Source of the DNA: Bacteroidota bacterium | Lineage (GTDB): Bacteria > Bacteroidota > Bacteroidia > Cytophagales > Cytophagaceae | Length of the DNA stretch: 64,000 nt | Direction of reading: 5' to 3' | NCBI GenBank assembly: GCA_023392125.1 | Contig: JAEVZS010000022.1 | Span: 186,001 to 250,000 of the forward strand | Part shown: positions 47,288-55,841 of the stretch, in pieces | How the letters are laid out: each line of letters opens with the position of its first letter | Position numbering within the stretch: position 1 is the first letter of the stretch | Translations under genes and position numbers: made by a program | Notes under the pieces: model-generated | Seen by the model: the letters and a program-made list of their open reading frames with translations, nothing else | What the model was told of the DNA's origin: nothing | The model's database searches: none

Positions 47288-48496
47288 ATGAAAGAAAAGT
47301 TTTCGGCTAAAAGGATTTTTCTTTTCCTGCTTCCGGCAATGTATCTGATATATACTCCGGCAGTTGCGCAATCAGAGAATCAGCTATGCCCCAAAATGTT
47401 ATTGAGCGATATCGATATACAAATCGAATCGAGTGATGCTGTACATCAAATGTACAATTTTAAATTTGATAAAGCGCAGGCCAAATACACAGAACTCCGG
47501 AACCGGTATCCGGACCATCCGCTGCCTTATTTTTTAATGGCATTAAACAACTGGTGGAAAATGTTGCCAAATACCGATATACACACGCATGATAAAGAAT
47601 TCCTGGCTTATATAGATACCACGATTATCCGGGCAGATCGATTATACACTGAAAATAAAAACAATATTGAAGCTGCCTTCTTTCTTGCAGCTGCCTATGG
47701 CCTGAAAGGAGAGTTTTATGGAAATGCAAAAAATTATTCTAAATCAGCGCTTGCTGCAAAAAATGCGCTGAGCTATGCAAGTGTCACCTCAGACAACTCT
47801 GACTTAAGTCCTGAATTTTTATACGGCAAAGGCATATTAAATTACTACAGAACCTGGCTCAGAGAAGAATATCCTTTATTAACACCGTTTCTTATTTTTT
47901 TCCCGTCCGGTGACAAGGAGCTGGGCATTCAGCAGCTAAAAGAAGTTACCTACAACTCCTTTTACTCGAGGACAGAAGCACAGTATCAGTTGCTGCGTAT
48001 TTACGACAATGAAGATCTATATCACAAAGGTTATCCGATCGCAAAATATCTGGCAGCAACTTATCCCGACAATGCATACTTCCTTCGTCAATATGCCAAG
48101 TTTTCCTGGTTCGTAAATAAATACGACGAAGCAAAAAGGACCTGTAAGACGATCATAGAGAAGCTGGATAATGGGATGCCTGGTTTTGAAGAAACCAGCG
48201 GACGATATGCCGGCTATATACTCGGAGATATTTACAAACGCGAAAAAAAGACTGACTCCGCCAAGTATTATTATGAGAAGGCTATCGATTATTCGGAGAG
48301 AGCCGGTTATACTGATCAGGGATATTATTTATACTCGATCAACAATATGGCGAAAATCGCTGAAGAGGAAGGTGATTATAAAGCAGCCCTGCACTATTAT
48401 GAGCGTCTGAAGAAAAACGGACGCAAGAAAAAGAAATCATATGCTATCGTAAGAGAGTCAAAAGGAAAAATTAAAGAAGTTAAAGAGAAACAATAG
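47288..48496 (+). CDS. Secreted TPR-repeat protein, function unknown
   Basis: I start at the ATG giving MKEKFSAKRIFLFLLPAMYLIYTPAVAQ, a Sec signal peptide; the frame extends to a TTG at 47249 but would hide the signal. The mature protein of about 375 residues is helical, with TPR-like pairs (FKFDKAQAKYTELRNRYPDHPLPYFLMA, KTDSAKYYYEKAIDYSERAG, GDYKAALHYYERLKKNG). It ends in a strongly basic tail (NGRKKKKSYAIVRESKGKIKEVKEKQ). It is probably periplasmic. It is divergent from the M42-like gene and convergent with the T9SS cargo gene, so operon context gives no clue. Confidence 0.82.
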   Translation: MKEKFSAKRIFLFLLPAMYLIYTPAVAQSENQLCPKMLLSDIDIQIESSDAVHQMYNFKFDKAQAKYTELRNRYPDHPLPYFLMALNNWWKMLPNTDIHTHDKEFLAYIDTTIIRADRLYTENKNNIEAAFFLAAAYGLKGEFYGNAKNYSKSALAAKNALSYASVTSDNSDLSPEFLYGKGILNYYRTWLREEYPLLTPFLIFFPSGDKELGIQQLKEVTYNSFYSRTEAQYQLLRIYDNEDLYHKGYPIAKYLAATYPDNAYFLRQYAKFSWFVNKYDEAKRTCKTIIEKLDNGMPGFEETSGRYAGYILGDIYKREKKTDSAKYYYEKAIDYSERAGYTDQGYYLYSINNMAKIAEEEGDYKAALHYYERLKKNGRKKKKSYAIVRESKGKIKEVKEKQ

Positions 48497-48524
48497 GCAA
48501 TTCTTTTTATAGTCTGATAACCGA

Positions 48525-48563
48525 ATCAGGTAAGGTGACCATTGCCACCTTACTAATCCTGAT
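48525..48563. terminator. Candidate bidirectional terminator
   Basis: GTAAGGTG (48530-48537) pairs with CACCTTAC (48546-48553), and outer ATCAG/CTGAT arms extend the stem past a small bulge. It lies between two convergent genes, 29 bases after the TPR gene and 9 bases beyond the opposing stop. The T-run is weak. Confidence 0.55.
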
Positions 48564-48571
48564 AAACTTTT

Positions 48572-49876
48572 CTATTCTATAATTAATCTCTTTTTTATTT
48601 TCCCTGACGATATCTGAAGCTCCAGGATATACGTGCCTGAAGGTATTTCTGACACATCAATCGTCCGGATATTCGAAGAACCTTCTTTGATGAGAGCTCC
48701 ATCCAGGCTGTATATCTTGTACAATTCTCCCTCGATATCTTCTTCTATCCAGATCAGATCTTTTGCCGGATTAGGCCATACTGCCACATTAGCTTCATTT
48801 GTACCGGCAAGAGATGTCACCACCTCATTGACCCCTGTACGGGGATCCTGCGTTACATAATCCCAGACAACTTCTTTAAAAATAGCAGCAATATTTTGGG
48901 GGACATAATCGGTAAGTGGCAGATCTTTGGGATCTTCTCCGTAAATAACCGCATAATGCGTTAACGCATTCAGATAAATTAAGACCGGGCTCGCATGAAT
49001 ATCATCAACAGGACCGCCATGTACAGTAGTCGATCTGTCCTCCGGGAAGTTCAGATACGGATTTTCAAAGAAGTCCAGCTCACTTAATCTTCCGTTATGT
49101 ACTGCATTTGCATAGGACCAGTTATCCTCACTGCGGTTTTCAGCCAGTCGATCAAAGACCTTTACCAGCACCTGACCAGTCGGAATGATTTTGATATCCA
49201 GAATTTCATTGCTATTACCCGGGTCAGGTCCGCTACCCATATATACATAGGATCCTCTGTTATTGTGCGGGTCAGGAGCAGCATTCAATACCGCCGGATC
49301 TGCAGCCTCATCCGCTATTTTTTCCCATACCAGACGAGCTCTCAGCATATAGTCACGCCAGTCAAATGTCTCGGCAGGGCCGTAAAAATCCCTAAAATCA
49401 GTGGCTTGCAGATGATGCCAGCTTTCGTATAAGAATAAACGTGTATCCGGGTTTGCTGCCTTGGCCGCGGCATAGAACTTACGGGCATAAAATCCGCTTG
49501 CCCAAGCATCATAGCTTGATTCTATATTCACACCTTCCGTAACCACCATAACATCAAATGTCCCATAGTCATCATGTGCAGGATCTGTCAGTGGCCTGAT
49601 TTTATTTTGCACATCGTGCCATGAACCCGACACTCCCCAGTTCCAGCCTATGGGAGCTCCCGGAATGGTATGCCTGTAGCTTGAGTGCCTTTTACCAGAG
49701 GCCGCCGAGAATATCTCCATTAACTCTATCAGGTTTCTGGCATTGGGATCTGACCAGTTTTTGCCATCAACCAGACTATGTCCGACCCAATATATTTTCG
49801 ATTCATTAATCTGGGCAAAGCTGGTTTGCTGAATTATGAACAAACAGAATGCAGATACTAAAAACAGATTTTTCAT
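48572..49876 (-). CDS. T9SS-exported SGNH-hydrolase-like protein
   Basis: The 434-residue protein has a signal peptide (1-21, ending TSFAQ). The central domain begins IYWVGHSLVDGKN, where the Ser34 position matches the block I nucleophile of SGNH/GDSL esterases with GHS in place of GDS. It contains VVTEGVN (block III-like) and ends with VDDIHASPVLIYL (Asp292, His294), matching the D-x-x-H block V with one residue fewer between. From about 366 (VWPNPAKDLIWI) to KKRLIIE it carries a type A T9SS sorting domain. The likely role is a surface or secreted esterase acting on carbohydrate or lipid ester; the active site assignment is inference. Confidence 0.85.
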   Translation of the reverse strand: MKNLFLVSAFCLFIIQQTSFAQINESKIYWVGHSLVDGKNWSDPNARNLIELMEIFSAASGKRHSSYRHTIPGAPIGWNWGVSGSWHDVQNKIRPLTDPAHDDYGTFDVMVVTEGVNIESSYDAWASGFYARKFYAAAKAANPDTRLFLYESWHHLQATDFRDFYGPAETFDWRDYMLRARLVWEKIADEAADPAVLNAAPDPHNNRGSYVYMGSGPDPGNSNEILDIKIIPTGQVLVKVFDRLAENRSEDNWSYANAVHNGRLSELDFFENPYLNFPEDRSTTVHGGPVDDIHASPVLIYLNALTHYAVIYGEDPKDLPLTDYVPQNIAAIFKEVVWDYVTQDPRTGVNEVVTSLAGTNEANVAVWPNPAKDLIWIEEDIEGELYKIYSLDGALIKEGSSNIRTIDVSEIPSGTYILELQISSGKIKKRLIIE

Positions 49877-49993
49877 ATGGTATAAAAATTAAAAACAACC
49901 GTAAATACACTATGCAGTCATACAGGTAACCGGATCGTTATCAGAAAACTACATATGTTTAAACATGAAAGCTTCTAAATACTTTTGGAGCAT

Positions 49994-50031
49994 AAAAAAA
50001 GCGCTGCCAACTATCAATCAGCAACGCTTTT
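49994..50031 (-). terminator. Intrinsic terminator after the AsmA-family gene
   Basis: On the minus strand AAAAGCG and CGCTTTT arms, extended by TGC/GCA after a mismatch, close a 14-base loop and are followed by a run of T. It lies 20 bases beyond the AsmA-family stop codon. Confidence 0.75.
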
Positions 50032-50050
50032 CATATAAGCTTCTATACGA

Positions 50051-53035
50051 TCAAAACTTCGGCAGTTTTTTCAAAGCTTCCTTCGCTTTATTCTCTGCCT
50101 CTTTTCTCACCTTTTCCTGTTCTGCCTTAAGCTTTTCTTCCGTCTCTTTCCTGATTCTTTCTTCCTCTGCTTTTTTCTTGGCTTCCAGCTCTGCCTTGGC
50201 TTTGTTCAGTTCCTCATTATTTTTCAACTCATCTTTCACTCTATCCTTCACTGCCTCTTTCACTGTTTCCTTAACAGATGCAGATCCGCCCGTCAAAGAA
50301 CTTCCAGCCAGCGTAATTTTAGGACTATCGGATGTACCACCTACTTTCAGATCAAGATTGATACGATCACTATTGGCAACAGATTTACCTGTAAGACTGC
50401 TGATAGCAGAATTAATCTGTGACCCGACAACACCTGCCGGCACATCCATATTAATCATATAGTCAAGGGCTCCGGCAATACTCTGATTGCCGTGAACATT
50501 GATTTTGGTATTCCCCGCTTTGATATCGAACGGCTTTACGGCGATTTTTCCTTCACTGACCTCAAACTGTACCAGCACATCTTTTAGCTGCAAAGGAAGC
50601 ACGTTGGCCATTTTAGTTACGCTTTCAATACCTTTAAATACTTTTCCTCCCTGAAGAGTCGCCGAGGCAATAGAAAGTGCTCCGCCGCCATAAAGAGATT
50701 CCATCACAGGACTCATTGCATTATCAAGATTTCCTCCGAGCGACATCTTCGTCGAGAAATTACCTTCTATATTCTGTGCTATCGGTGCAAAAGATTTTAT
50801 TGTATTGAACGTGCTGTATGCTTCTTTTATCCCTAATTCTCTGAGATCAAATTCCATATCAAACTTAGGAGCTTTTTCATCCTTTGTATCATAAAATCCA
50901 TTAGCAATGACAGAGCCTCCCAGTGTGTTAAATCCTAACTTTTCCAGCTTGGCCACTCCTTCTTTAATGATGATATCACCAGTCAGATTCTCCAGAGCCA
51001 TATTGGTATACAATACCTTTTTAATAGAAGTGCCAAGCACAAAATCAATATTTTTCGGTACCAGTACAATACCTGTATCAGCCGCAGTCTCTGTTTCAGC
51101 CACCGCTTCCTCCTCGTCCGTCATCCATTCATTGACATCAAAAACAGATGACCGGAAATTCATTTTTCCCCTGATTGTCGAATCTGCCGCACCAAACAGA
51201 TAACCCATGTAGTTGCTGACATAGCCATCTATATCAATATCACTCTTACCAACATATCCTTTCATCGAATTGATGGTCGCTTTATCCGGATTCAATGAAA
51301 AGCTGGCTGTTGTGAGCTTCATCCCCTGAGGAAAGTCAGGACTTGAATACACAATATTTTTCATTTCCATTGTTCCCGAAGTGGCCGTGTTCAGATAATT
51401 GCCGGCATCAATATCCGACATTACCCCTTTGGTTGCAACATCGGCAACGATTCTGCCGGATACGGTCATATCTTCCAGAGGATAGAGCCTGGTCAGTTTT
51501 CCCAGATCAAGAATTCCCTTTAAATGCACGTCATATTTGGGATTGTCCAGATTTTCCACATATGCCTTCATATTGAAAGGCTCATCCTGGAGCTTCATGT
51601 TAAAATCTTCCAGATGAATCTTCGTGGCTTCCAGAGTTCCGTTGTCATTCAAAACAGTTGCCCTAAAATTGATATCTTCCAGAGGTTCGGCCACTGCCAG
51701 CGACCGGACATATCCGTTCTTCATGGACATCACGGCATTTACCTGAGGCATGGTGGTTTCGCTATATATTCCTTTGGCCTTCACCTCAAGCGCATATAAG
51801 CCTTTGAGCTCAATGCTGTCAACGGGATATATGCGGGTAATATCTTCCAGGTCTATGGTTGCCAGCACATTGGCATCAATCTCTGATGGCTCAAGCCCCT
51901 TTAAAAACAAACGGGCGTCTACCGGATTGCCGCCCATTTCCATATGAAACTTCTTCAGATCAACAACTATATTCTCGATTACGCCATCTTCATTCAATAC
52001 ATGCAGGTCGATACCAATATTTTTTACTGCTGTCGGCAAATCCGGATACTGGAACATGGCATCATTAACCACAAGATTTAACGCATATCCGGGCATCAGC
52101 GAATCATTCATGGTTCCTTTTACCCAGCCATCAAAGCTCAGAGAGCCTTCTGTTTTAATAGTTTCAAAATCCTTGGCATAAATAGCCGGTACAAGTGAAA
52201 GCAAGGTTTTAAAAGATGTTTCTCTGGCGTGATAGGTAATATCAAAATTAATATCATCTGACGGCATAGAGATCTCACCATCCATGCCCATAATAAAATT
52301 ATTAACTCTGAATGAGTTGTCAAGGAACTTAAAAATCATCTTATCATAATTCATATCCATCTTCACGGCCAGCTCCAGCTCCGCGGCATCAAGGTATTTT
52401 ACACCTTCAAAAACCACATATGTTTTGGCCACTTTCGTCCAGGTATCCATTATAAATATCTCCTGGGTCAGATCTCCGCTTCCTGTATGATCAAATCCTT
52501 TTAGCTCCGTATAAACCGGCATCGACAGATCTTCATAAATAATGCGTCCGTTGCGTATCTCCCACTTTTCAATACCGATATTAAACTCAGACGGTTCTTC
52601 TGATACCGGTGCTTCCTCTTCTTCTCCGGAAGAAATGACAATATCCCAGCTCATCCGGCCATCAGCGGTAAATCTGGTAAGAATCAAAGGCTGATCCAGA
52701 AGCAATCCTTTTATTTTTATCTTGTCTCCGCTTATAATGCTCATGATATCGGCAACCAGTCTGGTTGACTTTGCATAGTAGAGTGTATCGCCCCGGAAAC
52801 CTTCTGCTTTCCCGATAATAGCAAAATCATCCACCGAGATCGTAGCATTGGGAAAGTTTTTGAGAAGAGAAAGGCTGACTTTTTCAGGATGCAGCACGAT
52901 GGTAGCATTGATCGTCTTGGAAACTTCTTCTTCAATCTTTGCCCTGATCTGGTCTTTGAACAGAACGGGAATCAGTAACAAGGAAACAAAAATAAAAGCG
53001 ATTACGCCGAGCGTAATAAGCAAACCTTTTTTCAT
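50051..53035 (-). CDS. AsmA-family envelope protein
   Basis: AsmA-like proteins are anchored in the inner membrane and extend as long grooved beta structures that are thought to move phospholipids to the outer membrane. The 994-residue protein has an N-terminal anchor (about 5-24) and the family opening KDQIRAKIEEEVSKTINATIVLHPEKVSLSLLKNFPNATISVDDF. Hundreds of residues of repetitive beta pattern follow, then the AsmA C-terminal segment (GNLDNAMSPVMESLYGGGALSIASATLQGG, DYMINMDVPAGVVG). The last 75 residues are a highly charged predicted coiled coil (ELEAKKKAEEERIRKETEEK), an unusual addition. Confidence 0.93.
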   Translation of the reverse strand: MKKGLLITLGVIAFIFVSLLLIPVLFKDQIRAKIEEEVSKTINATIVLHPEKVSLSLLKNFPNATISVDDFAIIGKAEGFRGDTLYYAKSTRLVADIMSIISGDKIKIKGLLLDQPLILTRFTADGRMSWDIVISSGEEEEAPVSEEPSEFNIGIEKWEIRNGRIIYEDLSMPVYTELKGFDHTGSGDLTQEIFIMDTWTKVAKTYVVFEGVKYLDAAELELAVKMDMNYDKMIFKFLDNSFRVNNFIMGMDGEISMPSDDINFDITYHARETSFKTLLSLVPAIYAKDFETIKTEGSLSFDGWVKGTMNDSLMPGYALNLVVNDAMFQYPDLPTAVKNIGIDLHVLNEDGVIENIVVDLKKFHMEMGGNPVDARLFLKGLEPSEIDANVLATIDLEDITRIYPVDSIELKGLYALEVKAKGIYSETTMPQVNAVMSMKNGYVRSLAVAEPLEDINFRATVLNDNGTLEATKIHLEDFNMKLQDEPFNMKAYVENLDNPKYDVHLKGILDLGKLTRLYPLEDMTVSGRIVADVATKGVMSDIDAGNYLNTATSGTMEMKNIVYSSPDFPQGMKLTTASFSLNPDKATINSMKGYVGKSDIDIDGYVSNYMGYLFGAADSTIRGKMNFRSSVFDVNEWMTDEEEAVAETETAADTGIVLVPKNIDFVLGTSIKKVLYTNMALENLTGDIIIKEGVAKLEKLGFNTLGGSVIANGFYDTKDEKAPKFDMEFDLRELGIKEAYSTFNTIKSFAPIAQNIEGNFSTKMSLGGNLDNAMSPVMESLYGGGALSIASATLQGGKVFKGIESVTKMANVLPLQLKDVLVQFEVSEGKIAVKPFDIKAGNTKINVHGNQSIAGALDYMINMDVPAGVVGSQINSAISSLTGKSVANSDRINLDLKVGGTSDSPKITLAGSSLTGGSASVKETVKEAVKDRVKDELKNNEELNKAKAELEAKKKAEEERIRKETEEKLKAEQEKVRKEAENKAKEALKKLPKF

Positions 53036-53292
53036 AAAATCAGCAATTAGACTTTAACTCTGTTAATATTGATTACCTGCAAACGCATTTTGAGACTGCA
53101 CAAAAATTATTCCTTCCTGTTTCATAACAGGAAATACATTTAATTGTCCATTTAAAACTGCCTGAATTTATAATACTTTTCCGGCATTACAAAAACGCAT
53201 TGCTACGAAAGTTAAAACGCCCAAAAATGCAGTTTAATACAACCAGAGTCTATTTATCGGACTATTTTTTCAATGGAATAATCTGATTCCAC
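53036..53292. other. Gene-free gap between metX and the AsmA-family gene
   Basis: The 257 bases hold no coding frame I can support. A short TGGAAT/ATTCCA dyad at 53274-53291, ending at the metX stop, could weakly end its transcript. No TAnnTTTG box was found for the AsmA-family gene. Confidence 0.5.
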
Positions 53293-54324
53293 TTATACGT
53301 TAACTGCCTTTTGCTTATAAAAATCTGTAATGAGCTCTGTAATTCTGTCTGTTTCGATAAGAAAACCATCATGCCCGAAAAGAGAATCAATCTCTTTGTA
53401 CACAGCATCCGGAATACCATGCCCCAGTACTTTTTGCTCACTCACCGGAAAAAGCAGGTCTGTCCTGATACCTATGCACAATGTCTTTGCACGGATCTGC
53501 TTCAGGGCATTCTGTACAGAAATCCGGCCTCTGCCCACATTGTGGGAGTCCATCGCCTTGGTCAGATAGTAATAGGAGTGGCAGTTAAAACGCTTTACCA
53601 GCTTCTCTCCCTGATAATTCTGATAAGAAATAGCTTTAAAGCCTTCTGTCTTTTCCACATCATTTTCCGACTGGGAAAACTGATAGGTACTGTAATTCCG
53701 GTAGGACAAAAGAGCAACAGCTCTTGCAGCCTTCAGACCTTCCGCACCGGCATCCGGTCTTCGTTCCGTCCAGGTTTTATCGGCACTGATAGCCATGCGC
53801 TGGGACTCGTTGAAGGCAATTCCCCAGGGTGAATGAAATGCATTGGTCGCCATCAGAATCAGATAGCTGAACAACTCAGGTTCCATAATAGCCCACTCCA
53901 TTGCCTGCTGGCCTCCGAGCGATCCGCCTATGCAGGTATGAATGTGGCTTATACCAAGATACTTTCTTAGTATATTATGTACTGCTACAATATCTCTGAT
54001 AGTGAACTGAGGGAAATCAAGGTAATAAGGCTCACCTGTCTCCGGATTCATTTTCAAAGGTCCTGTAGTTCCGTAGCAGCTTCCGAGTATGTTTGCGCAA
54101 ACGATGAAATAGTCTTCGCCATTGTACAGCCTCCGGTCACCAACCAGGCCCGACCACCAGCTTATTACGTCTGCATTGGCAGTCAGAGCGTGGCATACCC
54201 ACACCACATTGCTTTTATCCTCATTCAGCTTGCCGTACGTTGTATAGGTTATTTCCAGTTCACTTAAAACTCTGCCCGATTCAAGTGTTATGGGAGATGT
54301 ATGTTTATAGAGATGATTTTCCAC
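53293..54324 (-). CDS. metX: Homoserine O-acyltransferase (MetX type)
   Basis: MetX acylates homoserine, usually with acetyl-CoA, to commit it to methionine. The 343-residue alpha/beta hydrolase has the nucleophile elbow GGSLGGQQ with Ser135, the acid in GIRTDLLFPV (Asp289) and His318 in LFGHDGFLIE. Family marks near the N-terminus are VCHALTANAD and GSCYGTTGPLKMNPETG. The elbow has Leu where most members have Met. The acyl donor (acetyl or succinyl) cannot be fixed by eye. A SAM riboswitch about 165 bases upstream supports a methionine role and predicts shut-off when S-adenosylmethionine is plentiful. Confidence 0.95.
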   Translation of the reverse strand: MENHLYKHTSPITLESGRVLSELEITYTTYGKLNEDKSNVVWVCHALTANADVISWWSGLVGDRRLYNGEDYFIVCANILGSCYGTTGPLKMNPETGEPYYLDFPQFTIRDIVAVHNILRKYLGISHIHTCIGGSLGGQQAMEWAIMEPELFSYLILMATNAFHSPWGIAFNESQRMAISADKTWTERRPDAGAEGLKAARAVALLSYRNYSTYQFSQSENDVEKTEGFKAISYQNYQGEKLVKRFNCHSYYYLTKAMDSHNVGRGRISVQNALKQIRAKTLCIGIRTDLLFPVSEQKVLGHGIPDAVYKEIDSLFGHDGFLIETDRITELITDFYKQKAVNV

Positions 54325-54422
54325 AGATCAGATTCAGTTATTTTCCTCACATAGTATATATAAGTACACAACCCAGCATCAACAACAGAGTAATCTTTTG
54401 CAGAAAGTGAAGGGAAGCTTGC

Positions 54423-54437
54423 CGGCGGGAAGCGCCG
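54423..54437 (-). promoter_or_regulatory. Hairpin in the metX leader, possible expression platform
   Basis: CGGCG and CGCCG arms close a 5-base loop between the SAM aptamer and metX. The stem is short and GC-rich and is not followed by a T-run, so its role as the riboswitch output is uncertain. Confidence 0.35.
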
Positions 54438-54487
54438 CTTGTCTTGCTATCTCAGGAAAAAGAATGTTAATTGTCATGGCGATAATC

Positions 54488-54591
54488 AATTTATAGATCC
54501 CGCTTTGCGGGATAGGATTTAGCACCTTTTCCACCCGGATAGGTTGCTAGAGGTTCTCAGAGCCTATTCTCTCCCCTCTTCTTTATAAATC
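54488..54591 (-). ncRNA. SAM-I-type riboswitch upstream of metX
   Basis: On the minus strand the leader shows the SAM-I core in order. P1 is GATTTATA (54584-54591) with TATAAATT (54488-54495). P2 uses AGAGG/CCTCT. The invariant GCAACC is at 54542-54547, GGTGCTAAATCC at 54515-54526, and the P4 hairpin ATCCCGC-TTT-GCGGGAT at 54497-54513. The two invariant segments are those that contact SAM or shape its pocket. The aptamer begins about 28 bases after the predicted transcription start and lies upstream of metX, a classic SAM-I target. Confidence 0.9.
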
Positions 54592-54625
54592 AACTACCTA
54601 TTGCAGCGTAATTGACTTGGATTTG

Positions 54626-54655
54626 CAAAAATACAGGATAAAATGAAAAATCAAA
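54626..54655 (-). promoter_or_regulatory. Promoter of the metX transcript
   Basis: Read on the minus strand, a TTTTG at the -33 site (54652-54656) is followed after 18 bases by TATTTTTG (54626-54633). This is an excellent match to the Bacteroidota TTG-N17-23-TAnnTTTG promoter. The start point would fall just before the riboswitch. Confidence 0.8.
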
Positions 54656-54662
54656 AGGTTGA

Positions 54663-54872
54663 AGGCCGTATAGAATATTTTCGATTTTTTGGACTGATCT
54701 GAATTTCTTTTGCCCTGGCTTTTCACAGCAAAATCGTATCAGAAGACTCCGAAAACCTATTTACCAGACGCAATTTTCTTCTCTTATTGATCCGGCAGAT
54801 CCGTTTGGCGAGGATTTTGATGCTGTCCGCAAAAAACAAGAATTTTACAGGGATTACAGCCGAAAGGTATAA
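54663..54872 (+). pseudogene. Start-less 69-codon open frame, possible gene remnant
   Basis: Between two stops in one frame there are 69 sense codons without any ATG, GTG or TTG. The later part, including IDPADPFGEDFDAV and KKQEFYRDYSRKV, has a protein-like mix of charged and aromatic residues. It ends 60 bases before the MscS gene. I recognise no family. It could be the decayed 3' end of a lost gene or chance; the metX promoter sits at its upstream edge. Confidence 0.25.
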
Positions 54873-54907
54873 GCAGACGGCTGCTGGTCTCAATTCGTCA
54901 AATTTTA

Positions 54908-54915
54908 TACTTTTG
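54908..54915 (+). promoter_or_regulatory. Candidate -7 element (TACTTTTG) of the MscS gene
   Basis: The box fits TAnnTTTG and lies 16 bases before the ATG, implying a leader of only about 10 bases. A CTG 21 bases upstream is a poor -33 element. Confidence 0.45.
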
Positions 54916-54931
54916 GAGAAAGTTTGGAATC

Positions 54932-55786
54932 ATGAATAATATACTGGACGGAACACAGCTGGAAAACAACTGGCAATACCTCCTTACTTTTCTGATCATT
55001 CTGGCGCTCACATTTATCTTGGGAAGAATTGTCAAAGCAATACTGAACAGGTTCTTTAACCGCTCAGCTGAACTGATCAATGTTGATCTGTCCCGGTACA
55101 ATATCATAAAACACCTGCTGGTAAGCGCTATTTATGTAATCGGGATCGGCCTGGCTGTATACTCCATGCCTACCCTGAGGAGCCTTTCATTATCCATATT
55201 TGCCGGGGCCGGTATTATGGCTGCCATAATCGGATTTGCTTCGCAAAAGGCTTTTTCCAATATTATCAGCGGAATATTTATTGCGATCTTCAAGCCATTC
55301 CGGGTCGATGACCGGATCCAGGTAGGAATGCATGTCGGAATTGTAGAGGACATCACACTTCGCCATACTGTGATTCGTAATTTTGAGAATAAGCGTATTG
55401 TTATACCCAATGCTGTCATCAGCGATGATACGGTTACCAATTTTACGATTATCGATGAAAAAATCTGCAAGATCATGGAATTCAGGATAGGGCTTTCCGA
55501 TGATATAGCACTGGCAAAAAGTATTATTCAGGAAACCGCTATCAATCATCCGAAGTGTATCGATGTCCGGACAGCCCAGCAGATCGCAGAAAATATCCCC
55601 CAGGTAATTGTTCGTGTTATCAGCTGGGGCGAATCATGCATTAATCTGAGAGCCTGGATATGGACCCGCAATCCGCCGGATGCCTTTGAGCTGGGTTGTG
55701 ACCTGTACGAACAGGTAAAATACCGGTTTGATGATGCCGGTATACAGATTCCGCCTCCTCACAGGGTAGTACTGACCAAAGCTTAA
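54932..55786 (+). CDS. MscS-family mechanosensitive ion channel
   Basis: MscS channels open under membrane tension and release solutes during osmotic downshock. The 284-residue protein has three membrane segments (about 14-36, 58-78, 86-115). The pore-lining TM3 is Gly/Ala-rich (SLSIFAGAGIMAAIIGFASQKAFSNIISGIFIAIFKPFRVDDRIQV). The beta domain (about 125-185, VGIVEDITLRHTVIRNFENKRIVIPNAVI) and the C-terminal alpha/beta domain follow. It is of the minimal MscS size. The gene is monocistronic and convergent with the epimerase gene. Confidence 0.96.
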   Translation: MNNILDGTQLENNWQYLLTFLIILALTFILGRIVKAILNRFFNRSAELINVDLSRYNIIKHLLVSAIYVIGIGLAVYSMPTLRSLSLSIFAGAGIMAAIIGFASQKAFSNIISGIFIAIFKPFRVDDRIQVGMHVGIVEDITLRHTVIRNFENKRIVIPNAVISDDTVTNFTIIDEKICKIMEFRIGLSDDIALAKSIIQETAINHPKCIDVRTAQQIAENIPQVIVRVISWGESCINLRAWIWTRNPPDAFELGCDLYEQVKYRFDDAGIQIPPPHRVVLTKA

Positions 55787-55793
55787 GTAATTT

Positions 55794-55841
55794 TTCAATA
55801 GAGATCACAGGCTTTTCTTTCAGTCCATGATCTCTATTGAA
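55794..55841. repeat. 14-bp inverted repeat spanning the epimerase gene end
   Basis: TTCAATAGAGATCA (55794-55807) and TGATCTCTATTGAA (55828-55841) are perfect complements with a 20-base spacer. The right arm lies inside the last codons of the epimerase gene, and its stop codon is in the loop. It may act as a terminator for this convergent pair, although neither side has a strong T-run. Confidence 0.7.

Noticed and set aside
54660..54931. A second riboswitch or small RNA upstream of the MscS gene
   Set aside because: I found no paired elements or known aptamer motifs on the plus strand here, only a possible -7 box and the start-less frame.
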